Shown: piece after piece, positions 1-11,338 of the stretch | Layout: each line of letters begins with the position of its first letter | How positions within the stretch are numbered: the first letter of the stretch is position 1 | Origin: Microbacterium sp. nov. GSS16 | Lineage (GTDB): Bacteria > Actinomycetota > Actinomycetes > Actinomycetales > Microbacteriaceae | Length of the DNA: 64,000 nucleotides | Assembly (NCBI RefSeq): GCF_028198145.1 | Contig: NZ_CP116338.1 | Span: 2,356,001-2,420,000 of the forward strand | Reading direction: 5' to 3' | Notes under the pieces: generated by a model | The model's input: the letters and a program-made list of their open reading frames with translations, nothing else | What the model was told of the DNA's origin: nothing | Databases searched by the model: none | Translations under genes and position numbers: made by a program

Positions 1-475
1 CACGCTCGAGCGCGCGTCGTCGCCGTGAGTCGCGGGGTCCGTCGACCCAGACGGCGACATCCGCGAGCGCGGCCGACGCGGGCGTCAGCGCACCGCAGCC
101 CTCGACGATCAGGCCGAGAGCCGGATCGACGGCATGAGCCTCGGCCTCTTCCTGCCGCTCCCAGTCCCAGCGCCGCCATATGCCGATCAAACCGCGCCCG
201 TGCGGGCGCAGCACCTGCTCGCGGGCGATCTCCGCACCGCGCTCGAGTCCGCCCCAGCCGGGATAGACGGAGTCGAGCGCGAGCAACTGCACTGGCGTGT
301 GCAGCGGCCAGGCTCGCGCGACGCGAGCCGCGAGGCTGCTCTTGCCCGCACCGCTGCGACCGTCGATGATGACGACGGGATTCGATGCCGACACCGCGGT
401 GACCGCATCGCAGATGCGGGCCGTGGCCGCGCTCAGCCGCTCTCCGAAGAGATCAGGGGAAGAAGCTGGCGGCAT
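1..475 (-). CDS. P-loop nucleotide-binding (uridine kinase-like) protein, C-terminus beyond window
   Basis: The gene reads leftwards and runs off the left edge, so only about 158 N-terminal residues are visible. After a short lead-in comes a hydrophobic beta strand and a Walker A motif (IIDGRSGAGKSSLA, about residues 35-48), followed by a WGG segment and a hydrophobic strand ending EGCGAL, then VAVWVDGP. This layout is typical of small (d)NMP or uridine kinase-like P-loop NTPases found in actinobacteria; the substrate cannot be told. The ATG at 475 lies 7 nt after a TAGCGT -10 hexamer, which argues for this start over a GTG three codons upstream. It follows dinB by 30 bp in the same direction. 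Confidence 0.7.
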   Translation of the reverse strand, partial: MPPASSPDLFGERLSAATARICDAVTAVSASNPVVIIDGRSGAGKSSLAARVARAWPLHTPVQLLALDSVYPGWGGLERGAEIAREQVLRPHGRGLIGIWRRWDWERQEEAEAHAVDPALGLIVEGCGALTPASAALADVAVWVDGPRDSRRRRALER

Positions 476-482
476 GGCATCC

Positions 483-488
483 ACGCTA
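483..488 (-). promoter_or_regulatory. -10 element of the P-loop gene (leaderless)
   Basis: TAGCGT on the minus strand, 7 nt before the ATG at 475. No Shine-Dalgarno precedes the start, so the transcript is probably leaderless. Confidence 0.4.
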
Positions 489-505
489 TCGAACGACGCC
501 ATCGG

Positions 506-1765
506 TCACTCGCGGCCGAACGGCCGCGGCTCGACTCCCCCGCCTGCGCGCCGATCCGCTGCTCCGACGTGACGAGCACGCGTGATCATGCCGACCCCGA
601 ATCGTGCGCGCGCATCGTCGAGCGTGCCTTCGAGGCGGCGCTGATCCTCATCGTCATCCCACAGCGCGATGGCCGACGTCCCGGCCGGCCTCAATCTCTC
701 GGCGCGCACGCCCACAAGCCGCACCGGGTCCCTGCGCTCGATCTGCGCGAACAGGGCGATCGCCGTCTCGCCGATCCGCTGCCCGACATCCGTCGGCTCG
801 GACAGCGAGACGGTACGGCTGACCGTGGTGAAGTCCGCGAACCGGATCTTGATCGCGACCGCTCCGGCATGCCACCCCGAGGTACGCAGGCGTGCCCCGA
901 CTCGATCTGCGAGGCGCAGGAGCTCTGCGCGCAGCAGGTCTCGATCGTCGATGTCGCGGTCGAAGGTCTCTTCGTGCCCGACGCTCTTCTCCACCCGCTC
1001 CGTCTCGACGGAACGCGCGTCGAGACCGCGGGCGAGAGCCTGCATCCGCTGGCCGAGGGCAGGTCCGACGGCGCGCTCGAGTGCTTCGGCGGGTGCCTCA
1101 CGCACGTCACGGATCAGCCGGATGCCCCGGCGCTGCAGCGCTTCGGCGGCCTTCGGCCCGACTCCCCACATGGCGCCGACCGGTCGCGGATCGAGGAACT
1201 CCTGCGTGCGCGAGGCGGGAACCACGAGCATCCCGTCGGGCTTGGACACGGTGGATGCCATCTTCGCAACGTGCTTCGTCGCCGCGACGCCGACGCTGCA
1301 CGTGATGCCGACCTCGTCTCGCACGCGTCGTCTGATGAGGGCCGCGATCTCGCCGGGGCTGCCCCACAGGCGGCGCACTCCGCGCACGTCGAGGAACGCC
1401 TCATCGATCGAGAGCTGCTCCACCAGCGGGGTGATGCTCTGGAAGATCTCCATCACCTGCGCCGAGACGGCCCGGTAGCGGGTGAAGTCCGGCGGAACGA
1501 CCTGCGCCGTCGGACACAGTCGCAGCGCCTGCCCGACGGGCATGGCGCTGCGCACGCCGAACCGACGCGCCTCGTATGACGCGCTGGAGACCACCGAGCG
1601 TCCGTCGCGTCCCCCGATGATCAACGGCAGTCCGCGCAGAGACGGGTCGTGGAGCACCTCGACCGCCGCGTAGAAGGCATCCATGTCGACATGCAGGATG
1701 CCTGTGCCGCTGTCGTCCGCACCCTCGGGCGAGACGATGCGGCCCGATCCATCACCGCGTCCCAT
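506..1765 (-). CDS. dinB: DNA polymerase IV (Y-family translesion polymerase)
   Basis: A 419-aa Y-family DNA polymerase, which copies past damaged bases with low fidelity. The palm motif VDMDAFYAAVE (residues 26-36) supplies the first metal-binding Asp residues and SIDEAFLDV (119-127) the second acidic cluster. A helix-hairpin-helix region (MWGVGPKAAEALQRRGI) and a little-finger domain follow, giving normal DinB length. The ATG at 1765 lies 6 nt after CAGGAT, a plausible weak -10, and the reading frame further upstream runs back through gatB, so this start is preferred. I saw no LexA-type operator upstream. It lies just beyond the hairpin that ends gatB. Confidence 0.93.
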   Translation of the reverse strand: MGRGDGSGRIVSPEGADDSGTGILHVDMDAFYAAVEVLHDPSLRGLPLIIGGRDGRSVVSSASYEARRFGVRSAMPVGQALRLCPTAQVVPPDFTRYRAVSAQVMEIFQSITPLVEQLSIDEAFLDVRGVRRLWGSPGEIAALIRRRVRDEVGITCSVGVAATKHVAKMASTVSKPDGMLVVPASRTQEFLDPRPVGAMWGVGPKAAEALQRRGIRLIRDVREAPAEALERAVGPALGQRMQALARGLDARSVETERVEKSVGHEETFDRDIDDRDLLRAELLRLADRVGARLRTSGWHAGAVAIKIRFADFTTVSRTVSLSEPTDVGQRIGETAIALFAQIERRDPVRLVGVRAERLRPAGTSAIALWDDDEDQRRLEGTLDDARARFGVGMITRARHVGAADRRAGGGVEPRPFGRE

Positions 1766-1780
1766 GCATCCATCCTGACC

Positions 1781-1809
1781 GGTGCCACCGACATCGCGTC
1801 GGTGGCACC
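1781..1809 (-). terminator. hairpin terminator downstream of gatCAB
   Basis: Perfect 12-bp inverted repeat (GGTGCCACCGAC, 1781-1792, with GTCGGTGGCACC, 1798-1809) and a 5-nt loop, starting 7 bp beyond the gatB stop. No U tract, as is common in high-GC actinobacteria. It also overlaps the region where dinB transcription would begin. Confidence 0.65.
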
Positions 1810-1815
1810 CGCTGG

Positions 1816-3330
1816 TCACTGCGCAGCGCGCTCGAGGATCAGCTCGCGCACGCGCGCGGCGTCGGCCTGGCCCTTCATCGCCTTCATCACGGCGCCGATG
1901 ACAGCCCCGGCGGCCTGCACCTTGCCATCCTTGATCTTCGCCAGCACGTCCGGCTGCGCGGCGAATGCGTCGTCGATCGCGGCGATCAGCGCGCCGTCGT
2001 CCGAGACGACCGCCAGTCCGCGCGAGTCCACGACCTCCTGAGGCGATCCCTCTCCGGCGATGACTCCTTCGAGAACCTGGCGGGCCAGCTTGTCGGTCAG
2101 CGTGCCGGCATCCACCAGTGCCTGGAGGGCGGCGACGTCGGCCGGCGAGACGAGCCCGGCCGCATCCCGCTCCTGCGCATTGGCGACGCGGGTGATCTCG
2201 CCCGTCCACCACTTGCGGGCGGCCGCCGGAGCGGCACCGGCCGCGATCGTGGCCTCGACCTCGTCGATCAAACCGCCGTTGCGCACGTCCTGGAACTCGA
2301 GGTCGGTGAAGCCCCACTCGGCCTTCAGGCGACGGCGGCGCGCCACCGGCTGCTCGGGCAGCGCGGCACGCAGCTCCTCCACGAGCTCGCGCGACGGCTG
2401 CACAGGCAGCAGGTCGGGCTCGGGGAAGTAGCGGTAGTCATCGGCGTCCGACTTCGGGCGACCCGGCGACGTCGTACCGGTGTCCTCGTGCCAGTGCCGC
2501 GTCTCCTGGGTGATCGTGCCGCCGTCGGCGAGGATCGCGGCCTGACGCTGGATCTCGTAGCGCACGGCCCGCTCGACCGAGCGCATCGAGTTGACGTTCT
2601 TCGTCTCGGTGCGGGTGCCGAGCTTCTCCTGGCCACGGGGACGCAGCGACACGTTCGCGTCGCAGCGCAGGTTGCCGCGCTCGAGACGCGCCTCCGAGAT
2701 GCCGAGGCCGCGCACGATGTCGCGGATCGCGGCGATGTACGCCTTGGCGTACTCGGGCGCGCGGTGCTCGGCGCCGAAGATCGGCTTGGTGACGATCTCG
2801 ACGAGCGGCACTCCGGCACGGTTGTAGTCCACCAGCGAGTACTCCGCGCCCTGGATGCGGCCGGTCGCCCCGCCCATGTGGGTGAGCTTGCCCGCGTCCT
2901 CCTCCATGTGCGCGCGCTCGACGGGGATCGTCACGAGCGTGCCATCCTCGAGCTCGACCTCGACCGATCCCTCGAACGCGATCGGCTCGTCGTACTGCGA
3001 GATCTGATAGTTCTTGCCCAGGTCGGGGTAGAAGTAGTTCTTCCGCGCGAACCGGCTGGACTCCGCGATCGAGCAGCCGAGTGCGAGACCCAGGCTGATC
3101 GACGAGCGCACGGCCGTCGCGTTGACCACGGGCAGCGACCCCGGCAGACCGAGATCGACCGGCGCGATGAGCGTGTTCGGCTCGGCGCCGTGGAACTCGT
3201 CGTTCGCCGGGTTGGGCGCGTCGGAGAACATCTTCGTGCGAGTGTTCAGCTCGACGTGCACCTCGAAGCCGAGCACGGGCTCGAACAGTTCGAGGGCCTC
3301 GTCGAAGTCCATGAGCTTGGCGGTCGCCAT
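1816..3330 (-). CDS. gatB: Asp-tRNA(Asn)/Glu-tRNA(Gln) amidotransferase subunit B
   Basis: A 504-aa GatB, the tRNA-binding and kinase subunit of the GatCAB complex that converts Glu-tRNA(Gln) and Asp-tRNA(Asn) to the amide forms. It begins [22 protein letters not shown] and carries the family signatures [11 protein letters not shown] and [14 protein letters not shown]; the C-terminal helical/YqeY part ends in an Ala-rich segment. Its ATG shares one base with the gatA stop (TGATG), implying translational coupling. I reject an in-frame start 32 codons upstream because those codons lie inside gatA and read a repeat sequence. A strong hairpin follows the stop. Confidence 0.96.
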   Translation of the reverse strand: MATAKLMDFDEALELFEPVLGFEVHVELNTRTKMFSDAPNPANDEFHGAEPNTLIAPVDLGLPGSLPVVNATAVRSSISLGLALGCSIAESSRFARKNYFYPDLGKNYQISQYDEPIAFEGSVEVELEDGTLVTIPVERAHMEEDAGKLTHMGGATGRIQGAEYSLVDYNRAGVPLVEIVTKPIFGAEHRAPEYAKAYIAAIRDIVRGLGISEARLERGNLRCDANVSLRPRGQEKLGTRTETKNVNSMRSVERAVRYEIQRQAAILADGGTITQETRHWHEDTGTTSPGRPKSDADDYRYFPEPDLLPVQPSRELVEELRAALPEQPVARRRRLKAEWGFTDLEFQDVRNGGLIDEVEATIAAGAAPAAARKWWTGEITRVANAQERDAAGLVSPADVAALQALVDAGTLTDKLARQVLEGVIAGEGSPQEVVDSRGLAVVSDDGALIAAIDDAFAAQPDVLAKIKDGKVQAAGAVIGAVMKAMKGQADAARVRELILERAAQ

Positions 3331-4889
3331 CAGCGGGCTCCCCCTTCCTTGGGTCCCTGAGCCTGTCGACTGGATCCCTGGGCCTGTCGAAGGGCAGGCG
3401 CCTTCGACAGCAGCGGCGCGCCCCACGAGTCCACGAGCGCAGCCTCGAGAGCCGCGCCGACGCGGTACAGACGAGCATCCTCGTGTGCGGGCGCGAGGAA
3501 CTGGATACCGACGGGCAGACCGTCTTCGGCCGCGATGCCCGAGGGGATCGAGATGCCGGGAACGCCGGCGAGGTTCGCCGGGATCGTCGTCAGGTCGTTC
3601 AGATACATCTGCAGCGGATCATCGATCTTCTCGCCGATCCGGAACGCAGTGGTCGGTGCCGACGGCGTCGCGATGACGTCGACCTGCGCGAACGCCCGGT
3701 CGAAGTCCTGCTGGATGAGCGTGCGCACCTTCTGGGCGCTGCCGTAGTAGGCGTCGTAGTAGCCGGCCGACAGCGCATACGTGCCCAGAATGATGCGGCG
3801 CTTGACCTCGGGCCCGAAGCCGGCGTCACGGGTCGCCGACATGACGTCCTCGACCGTGGGATTGCCTTCGGGTGTGACGCGCAGGCCGAAGCGCACCGAG
3901 TCGAACTTGGCGAGGTTGCTCGAGGCCTCGGCGGGAAGGATCAGGTAGTACGCCGCGACGCCGTACTCGAAGTGCGGAGCCGAGATCTCGACGATCTCGG
4001 CACCCTGCGCCTCCATCAGCGCGAGCGAGGCGCGGAACGATGCGGCGACGCCGGCCTGGAAGCCGGAGTCGGGCAGTTCGGTGATGACGCCGACCTTCAG
4101 GCCCTTGAGCACCTGACCGCTCGCGCCTTCGCGCGCGGCGGCCGCGAACGACGGCCACTCCTGCGGGAGGGAGGTCGAGTCCTTCGGGTCGTGACCGCCG
4201 ATCACATCGTGCAGCAGACCGGCGTCGAGCACGGTGCGGGTGACCGGGCCGACCTGGTCGAGGCTGGATGCCAGCGCGATCGCGCCGTAGCGGCTGACGC
4301 CGCCGTAGGTCGGCTTGATGCCGACGGTGCCGGTGACGTGCGCGGGCTGGCGGATCGATCCGCCGGTGTCGGAGCCGAGCGCGAGCGGGGCCTCGAAGGC
4401 CGCGACGGCCGCGGCGGAGCCGCCACCCGAACCGCCGGGGATGCGGTCGAGGTCCCACGGGTTGCGGGTCGGACCGTAAGCGGAGAACTCCGTCGACGAG
4501 CCCATCGCGAACTCGTCCATGTTCGTCTTGCCGAGCGGCACGAGGCCTGCGGCGCGGGAGCGCGCCACGACGGTGGCGTCGAACGGCGACATGTAGCCCT
4601 CGAGGATCTTCGAGCCGCTCGTGGAGGGCATGTCGGTCGTGACGAGCACGTCCTTGACCGCGAGCGGCACACCGGCGATCGGGCCGAGCTGCTCGCCCGC
4701 GGCACGGCGCGCGTCGACCTCGGCGGCCGCCGCGAGGGCGTGCTCGTTCACATGCAGGAAAGCGTGCACGTCACCGTCGACCGCGGCGATGCGGTCGAGG
4801 TGGGCCTGCGTCGCCTCGACGCTGGAGATCTCGCCGGCGGAGATCTTCTCGCCGAGTGCCGCGGCGGTCAGCCGGATGATGTCGCTCAC
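3330..4889 (-). CDS. gatA: Asp-tRNA(Asn)/Glu-tRNA(Gln) amidotransferase subunit A
   Basis: A 519-aa amidase-signature enzyme that releases ammonia from glutamine for the GatCAB transamidation. The Ser-cisSer-Lys machinery is visible: VKDVL (Lys), [13 protein letters not shown], and [12 protein letters not shown] with the nucleophile region. It overlaps gatC by 4 bp (ATGA) and gatB by 1 bp (TGATG). The extreme C-terminus ([18 protein letters not shown]) does not look like GatA: it is the translation of an imperfect 21-bp tandem repeat plus an inverted copy at 3352-3410, a dispersed-repeat type of sequence that has extended the protein while keeping the gatB overlap. Confidence 0.96.
   Translation of the reverse strand: MSDIIRLTAAALGEKISAGEISSVEATQAHLDRIAAVDGDVHAFLHVNEHALAAAAEVDARRAAGEQLGPIAGVPLAVKDVLVTTDMPSTSGSKILEGYMSPFDATVVARSRAAGLVPLGKTNMDEFAMGSSTEFSAYGPTRNPWDLDRIPGGSGGGSAAAVAAFEAPLALGSDTGGSIRQPAHVTGTVGIKPTYGGVSRYGAIALASSLDQVGPVTRTVLDAGLLHDVIGGHDPKDSTSLPQEWPSFAAAAREGASGQVLKGLKVGVITELPDSGFQAGVAASFRASLALMEAQGAEIVEISAPHFEYGVAAYYLILPAEASSNLAKFDSVRFGLRVTPEGNPTVEDVMSATRDAGFGPEVKRRIILGTYALSAGYYDAYYGSAQKVRTLIQQDFDRAFAQVDVIATPSAPTTAFRIGEKIDDPLQMYLNDLTTIPANLAGVPGISIPSGIAAEDGLPVGIQFLAPAHEDARLYRVGAALEAALVDSWGAPLLSKAPALRQAQGSSRQAQGPKEGGAR
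3352..3410. repeat. REP-like repeat inside the gatA 3' end
   Basis: TCCCTGAGCCTGTCGA (3354-3369) and TCCCTGGGCCTGTCGA (3375-3390) are direct copies 21 bp apart. CTGTCGAAGG (3384-3393) is followed, after 7 nt, by its exact inverse CCTTCGACAG (3401-3410), so the unit can form a 10-bp hairpin. It is read in frame as LRQAQG repeats at the GatA C-terminus. Confidence 0.75.
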
Positions 4890-5185
4890 TGCTCTTCTCC
4901 CAGGATCGCGGTCACACGGAAGCGGCCATCGGCGGCATCCGGGGCGTTCTTCAGCGTCTGCTCGAGCGTGAGCGTCTCGCCGACCTCGTCGGGGCGGAAG
5001 ACGTTGCTCATCGCGATCGGGTGGCTGGTGGCGACGACGTCTGGCGTGGCCACCTCCGACACCTTCGCGATGTTGTCGACGATGGCGTCGAGCTGACCGG
5101 TCAGCTGAGTCACCTCGTCGTCGGAGAGCTGGATGCGCGCGAGCACGCCGAGATGGCGTACGAGATCAGGGGTGATTTCAGACAC
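4886..5185 (-). CDS. gatC: Asp-tRNA(Asn)/Glu-tRNA(Gln) amidotransferase subunit C
   Basis: A 99-aa GatC, the small subunit that wraps around GatA and stabilises the GatCAB complex. It shows the usual [19 protein letters not shown]-terminus and a VFRPDEV segment in the second half. Two adjacent GTG codons (5188 and 5185) could start it; the second is preferred because it lies 6 nt after a TAGACT -10 hexamer (5192-5197), the spacing of leaderless genes in this window. It opens the gatCAB operon and its last codons overlap gatA (ATGA). The divergent acyl-CoA ligase starts only 48 bp away. Confidence 0.93.
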   Translation of the reverse strand: MSEITPDLVRHLGVLARIQLSDDEVTQLTGQLDAIVDNIAKVSEVATPDVVATSHPIAMSNVFRPDEVGETLTLEQTLKNAPDAADGRFRVTAILGEEQ

Positions 5186-5191
5186 CACACC

Positions 5192-5197
5192 AGTCTA
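5192..5197 (-). promoter_or_regulatory. -10 element of gatCAB (leaderless)
   Basis: TAGACT on the minus strand, 6 nt before the GTG at 5185. It decides between two adjacent GTG codons. Confidence 0.5.
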
Positions 5198-5220
5198 CGA
5201 GAGCGCGAGGTGCGCACACG

Positions 5221-5226
5221 TAAGCT
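5221..5226 (+). promoter_or_regulatory. -10 element of the acyl-CoA ligase gene (leaderless)
   Basis: TAAGCT followed after 7 nt by the GTG at 5234; no Shine-Dalgarno. Lies back to back with the gatC -10, 23 bp away. Confidence 0.5.
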
Positions 5227-5233
5227 GGAACTC

Positions 5234-6934
5234 GTGACCGAGTTCGTTCCCCCGCGCCCATGGACCGCAAGCTACGCCGAAGGTGTCCCGCAGGACCTGC
5301 CGCCGGTGACCGGTTCGCTGATCGACATCGTCGAGGCGTCGGTGCGCGACTATCCGGATGCCCCGGCGCTGCAGTTCTTCGGGCGCGAGACGACCTACCG
5401 CGAGATGCAGGATGCCATCGAGCGGGCAGCCGCCGGCCTGCGCGACCTCGGTGTCGGCCCGGGCGATCCGGTGGCGATCGTGCTGCCGAACTGCCCGCAG
5501 CACATCATCGCGTTCTACGCCGTGCTGCGTCTCGGCGCCGTGGCGATCGAGCACAACCCGCTGTACACCCCGCGTGAGCTGCGCAAGCAGTTCGAAGACC
5601 ACGGCGCCCGCCACGCGATCGTGTGGAGCAAGGTGGTCGAGACCGTGCAGGAGTTCCCCGCCGATCTCGCGGTCGCGAGCCTGATCTCGGTCGACGTGAC
5701 GACGGCGATGCCGCGCAGGATGCAGCTGATGCTGAAGCTGCCGATCGCGAAGGCCCGCGAGTCGCGTGCGGCGCTCACCTCGAAGGTGCGCGGCGCGATC
5801 AGCTGGGACTCGCTGGTGCAGTCCGCACCGCTCCCGTCCACGCACCCGCGTCCCGCAACCGACGACCTCGCGATCATCCAGTACACCTCAGGCACCACGG
5901 GCACGCCCAAGGGTGCGGCCCTCACCCACCGCAACCTGCTCGCCAACGCGGCGCAGGCTCAGGCGTGGGTGCCGTCGATCACGCGCGGCGACGGCTGCGT
6001 CGTCTACGCGGTGCTGCCCATGTTCCACGCGTACGGGCTCACGCTGTGCCTCACCTTCGCGATGTCGATGGGCGCGCGGCTCGTGCTGTTCCCGAAGTTC
6101 GAGCCCGACCTCGTGCTGCAGGTGACGAAGAAGCATCCGGCCACCTTCCTGCCGCTCGTGCCGCCGATCGCCGAACGGCTGCTGGCCGCGGCGAAGGAGA
6201 AGGGCGTGTCGCTCGCCGGCACCGAGATCGCGATCTCGGGGGCGATGGCGCTGTCTCACGATCTCGTCGTGCCGTTCGAAGAGGCCAGCGGCGGCTATCT
6301 CGTCGAGGGCTACGGGCTGAGCGAGTGCTCGCCCGTGCTGATGGCCAACCCCGTCGCCGAGAACCGGGTGGCCGGAACCGTCGGCCTGCCGCTTCCCGGT
6401 ACCGAGTGCCGCGTGGTCGACCCCGAGAATCCGACCGTCGACGTGCCGGCAGGCTCTGCCGGCGAGCTGATCGTGCGCGGTCCGCAGGTGTTCTCCGGCT
6501 ACTACGGCAAGCCCGAGGAGACCGAGGCGGTGTTCGTCGACGGCTGGTTCCGCACCGGCGACATCGTCACGATCGACGAGGCCGGCTTCGTGCGCATCGT
6601 CGACCGCATCAAGGAGCTCATCATCACGGGCGGCTTCAACGTGGCGCCCACCGAGGTCGAGGTGGCCCTGCGCCAGCATCCGGATGTCGTCGACGCGGCC
6701 GTCGTGGGACTGCCGAGCGACCGCTCCGGCGAGGAGGTCGTCGCCGCGATCGTCGTGGAGGATGGCAAGGACGTCGATGTCGAGGCCATCCGCGCGTTCG
6801 CGCGCAGCATCCTGACCCCGTATAAGGTGCCGCGTCGCGTCTTCGTCGTCGACGAGCTGCCGAAGTCGCTGATCGGCAAGGTGCTGCGCCGGCAGGTGAA
6901 GGAGCGCCTGCTGGCGCTGACCTCGGGCAGCTGA
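5234..6934 (+). CDS. long-chain fatty acid--CoA ligase (AMP-forming)
   Basis: A 566-aa ANL-superfamily enzyme that should activate a fatty acid with ATP to an acyl-AMP and then to acyl-CoA for lipid synthesis or beta-oxidation. Visible motifs are the P-loop YTSGTTGTPKGAALTHRN (about residues 218-235), VEGYGLSECSPV, GWFRTGDI, DRIKELIITGGFNVAPTEVE and the C-terminal lysine in PKSLIGKVLRRQ. The GTG at 5234 is chosen because it follows a -10 hexamer by 7 nt and starts just before the conserved N-terminal domain; codons further upstream overlap gatC. Closest to FadD-type ligases; the chain-length preference cannot be read. Confidence 0.9.
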   Translation: MTEFVPPRPWTASYAEGVPQDLPPVTGSLIDIVEASVRDYPDAPALQFFGRETTYREMQDAIERAAAGLRDLGVGPGDPVAIVLPNCPQHIIAFYAVLRLGAVAIEHNPLYTPRELRKQFEDHGARHAIVWSKVVETVQEFPADLAVASLISVDVTTAMPRRMQLMLKLPIAKARESRAALTSKVRGAISWDSLVQSAPLPSTHPRPATDDLAIIQYTSGTTGTPKGAALTHRNLLANAAQAQAWVPSITRGDGCVVYAVLPMFHAYGLTLCLTFAMSMGARLVLFPKFEPDLVLQVTKKHPATFLPLVPPIAERLLAAAKEKGVSLAGTEIAISGAMALSHDLVVPFEEASGGYLVEGYGLSECSPVLMANPVAENRVAGTVGLPLPGTECRVVDPENPTVDVPAGSAGELIVRGPQVFSGYYGKPEETEAVFVDGWFRTGDIVTIDEAGFVRIVDRIKELIITGGFNVAPTEVEVALRQHPDVVDAAVVGLPSDRSGEEVVAAIVVEDGKDVDVEAIRAFARSILTPYKVPRRVFVVDELPKSLIGKVLRRQVKERLLALTSGS

Positions 6935-6963
6935 ACGGCCAGCACTCTCCCATCCGCACCCAC

Positions 6964-6969
6964 TATCGT
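6964..6969 (+). promoter_or_regulatory. -10 element of the DEAD-box helicase gene (leaderless)
   Basis: TATCGT, 6 nt before the GTG at 6976, with no Shine-Dalgarno between. Confidence 0.45.
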
Positions 6970-6975
6970 TGACAG

Positions 6976-8889
6976 GTGACTGCCGACGACATCGCCCCTG
7001 CCCCTGACGCGCCCGAGACCCCTGACGCGCCCGAGACCCCTGACGAGGGCGCGACCGCTCCCGGATTCGAGGAGCTGGGCATCACCGGCTCGCTGCTCAG
7101 GGCGATCAAGGATCTCGGCTACGAGACCCCGTCGCCCATCCAGGCGGCGACGATCCCCCTGCTGCTGCAGGGGCGCGACGTTCTCGGAACGGCGCAGACC
7201 GGCACCGGCAAGACCGCGGCTTTCGCGCTGCCCGTGCTCGAGAACCTCGATCTCGGTCAGAAGACGCCGCAGGTGCTCGTGCTCGCCCCCACACGCGAAC
7301 TCGCCCTGCAGGTGTGCGAGGCCTTCGAGGCGTACTCGGCCCGGATGAAGGACGTGCGCGTGCTTCCCGTGTACGGCGGGCAGGCGTACGGCGTGCAGCT
7401 GTCTGCGCTGCGCCGGGGCGTGCACATCGTCGTAGGCACCCCGGGCCGCATCATGGATCACCAGGCGAAGGGCACGCTCGACCTCTCGGAGCTGAAGTAC
7501 CTCGTGCTGGATGAGGCCGACGAGATGCTGAAGATGGGCTTCGCCGAGGACGTCGAGCAGATCCTCGCGCAGACGCCCGAGGACAAGCAGGTCGCGCTGT
7601 TCTCGGCGACGATGCCCGCGACGATCCGCCGCCTCGCTCAGCAGTACCTGAACGAGCCCGAAGAGGTCGCCATCAAAGGCAAGACGACCACCAACCAGAA
7701 CATCACCCAGCGCTACCTCGTCGTCTCGTACGCGCAGAAGGTGGATGCCCTGACCCGCATCCTCGAGATCGAGAACTTCGACGGGATGATCATCTTCGTC
7801 CGCACGAAGAACGAGACCGAGACTCTCGCCGAGAAGCTGCGCGCCCGCGGCTACTCCGCGGCTGCGATCAACGGCGATGTGCCGCAGGTCCAGCGCGAGC
7901 GCAGCGTGAATCAGCTCAAGGACGGCAAGCTCGACATCCTCGTCGCCACCGACGTCGCCGCCCGCGGCCTTGACGTCGAGCGGATCAGCCACGTGGTGAA
8001 CTTCGACATCCCCACCGACACCGAGTCGTACGTGCACCGGATCGGGCGCACGGGCCGTGCAGGCCGAACCGGTGATGCCATCAGCTTCATCACGCCGCGC
8101 GAGCGCTACCTGCTGAAGCACATCGAGAAGGCGACCCGCCAGCAGCCGACGCAGATGCAGCTGCCCACGACCGAGGACGTCAACACCACGCGTCTCGCGC
8201 GCTTCGACGACGCGATCACCGCAGCTCTGGAGGAGACGCGCCGCATCGAGGCGTTCCGCGACATCATCGCGCATTACGTGCGCAACCACGACGTGCCCGA
8301 GGCGGACGTCGCCGCGGCGCTCGCTGTGGTCGCACAGGGCGAGACGCCACTGCTGCTCGACCCCGAGAACGACGAACTCTCGCGCGCGGTGGAGCGCGAC
8401 AACCGTCCACCGCGCGAGCGCGGCGACCGCGCATCCGACCGCAGCGACCGCGGCTCTCGCGAGCGCCGCGGCCGCGGCGACTACGCGCCGTACCGCATCG
8501 AGGTCGGCCGTCGCCACCGCGTCGAGCCGCGCCAGATCGTGGGTGCGCTCGCCAATGAGGGCGGACTCGGACGCGACGATTTCGGCGCGATCGCCATCAA
8601 GCCCGACTTCTCGATCGTCGAGCTGCCGGTCAATATGGACCCGTCCGTGCTCGACAGACTGCGCGACACCCGTATCTCGGGCAAACTCATCGAGATCCGC
8701 CCCGACCGAGGTGTGCCGAACCGCCGCGCGCCGCGCGATCGCGACGAGCGCGGCGGGTACGACCGAGGCCGCGACGACCGCAGCGGACGTGGATACTCGC
8801 GCGACGACCGCGGCGGGCACTCGCGCGACGATCGCGGCGGGCACTCGCGCGACGATCGTCCCGCGCGCAAGCCGCGGCACAGGAGCTGA
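6976..8889 (+). CDS. DEAD-box ATP-dependent RNA helicase (DeaD/CsdA-like)
   Basis: A 637-aa RNA helicase likely to remodel structured RNA in ribosome assembly or mRNA turnover, often important in the cold. The N-terminal 20 residues carry an exact 18-bp duplication read as PETPDA. The core has Q motif (PSPIQAATIPLLL), motif I (AQTGTGKTAA), DEAD (VLDEADEML), SAT (LFSATMPATI), and HRIGRTGRAGRTG. A C-terminal DbpA-type RNA-binding domain (YRIEVGRRHRVEPRQIVGAL ...) follows, then a tail of Arg/Asp/Gly-rich repeats (SRDDRGGH) encoded by a 24-bp tandem repeat. The GTG start fits the -10 at 6964. A perfect hairpin follows the stop. Confidence 0.94.
   Translation: MTADDIAPAPDAPETPDAPETPDEGATAPGFEELGITGSLLRAIKDLGYETPSPIQAATIPLLLQGRDVLGTAQTGTGKTAAFALPVLENLDLGQKTPQVLVLAPTRELALQVCEAFEAYSARMKDVRVLPVYGGQAYGVQLSALRRGVHIVVGTPGRIMDHQAKGTLDLSELKYLVLDEADEMLKMGFAEDVEQILAQTPEDKQVALFSATMPATIRRLAQQYLNEPEEVAIKGKTTTNQNITQRYLVVSYAQKVDALTRILEIENFDGMIIFVRTKNETETLAEKLRARGYSAAAINGDVPQVQRERSVNQLKDGKLDILVATDVAARGLDVERISHVVNFDIPTDTESYVHRIGRTGRAGRTGDAISFITPRERYLLKHIEKATRQQPTQMQLPTTEDVNTTRLARFDDAITAALEETRRIEAFRDIIAHYVRNHDVPEADVAAALAVVAQGETPLLLDPENDELSRAVERDNRPPRERGDRASDRSDRGSRERRGRGDYAPYRIEVGRRHRVEPRQIVGALANEGGLGRDDFGAIAIKPDFSIVELPVNMDPSVLDRLRDTRISGKLIEIRPDRGVPNRRAPRDRDERGGYDRGRDDRSGRGYSRDDRGGHSRDDRGGHSRDDRPARKPRHRS
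7003..7038 (+). repeat. 18-bp tandem duplication in the helicase N-terminus
   Basis: Two exact adjacent copies (7003-7020 and 7021-7038) of an 18-bp unit encoding PDAPET-type residues, followed by a partial third. In frame, so copy-number change would only lengthen the disordered N-terminus. Confidence 0.85.
8795..8858 (+). repeat. 24-bp tandem repeat in the helicase C-terminal RGG-like tail
   Basis: Copies at 8795-8818 and 8819-8842 differ by one base, with a 16-bp partial third copy. Each encodes HSRDDRGG. In-frame, variable-length RNA-binding tail. Confidence 0.85.
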
Positions 8890-8895
8890 GGCGCT

Positions 8896-8934
8896 CCGCT
8901 CGTCCCCGCGTACATCGGCCGCGGGGACGAGCGG
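8896..8934. terminator. bidirectional terminator between helicase gene and ligA
   Basis: Perfect 15-bp stem (8896-8910 with 8920-8934) and 9-nt loop, placed between two convergent genes 7 bp after the helicase stop and 10 bp from the ligA stop. Confidence 0.8.
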
Positions 8935-8944
8935 CTCGTGCGCG

Positions 8945-11275
<2,331 letters not shown>

Positions 11276-11338
11276 TGAGCGAGCACCGACAGACCGCGGG
11301 GCTTGACGCCGGACCCGTCGTGCGTCAGAGCCGTGCGC

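Noticed and set aside
496..520. Possible SOS box near dinB
   Set aside because: Only a GAAC half-site lies there, and on the wrong side of the gene; nothing matches CGAAC-n4-GTTCG upstream of 1765.
8795..8858. Short repeats as a CRISPR array
   Set aside because: Direct 24-bp tandem copies with no spacers, inside a gene; no cas genes.
6502..8880. 792-codon open frame antisense to the helicase gene
   Set aside because: Shadow of the repeat-rich helicase; low-complexity product with no family motif.
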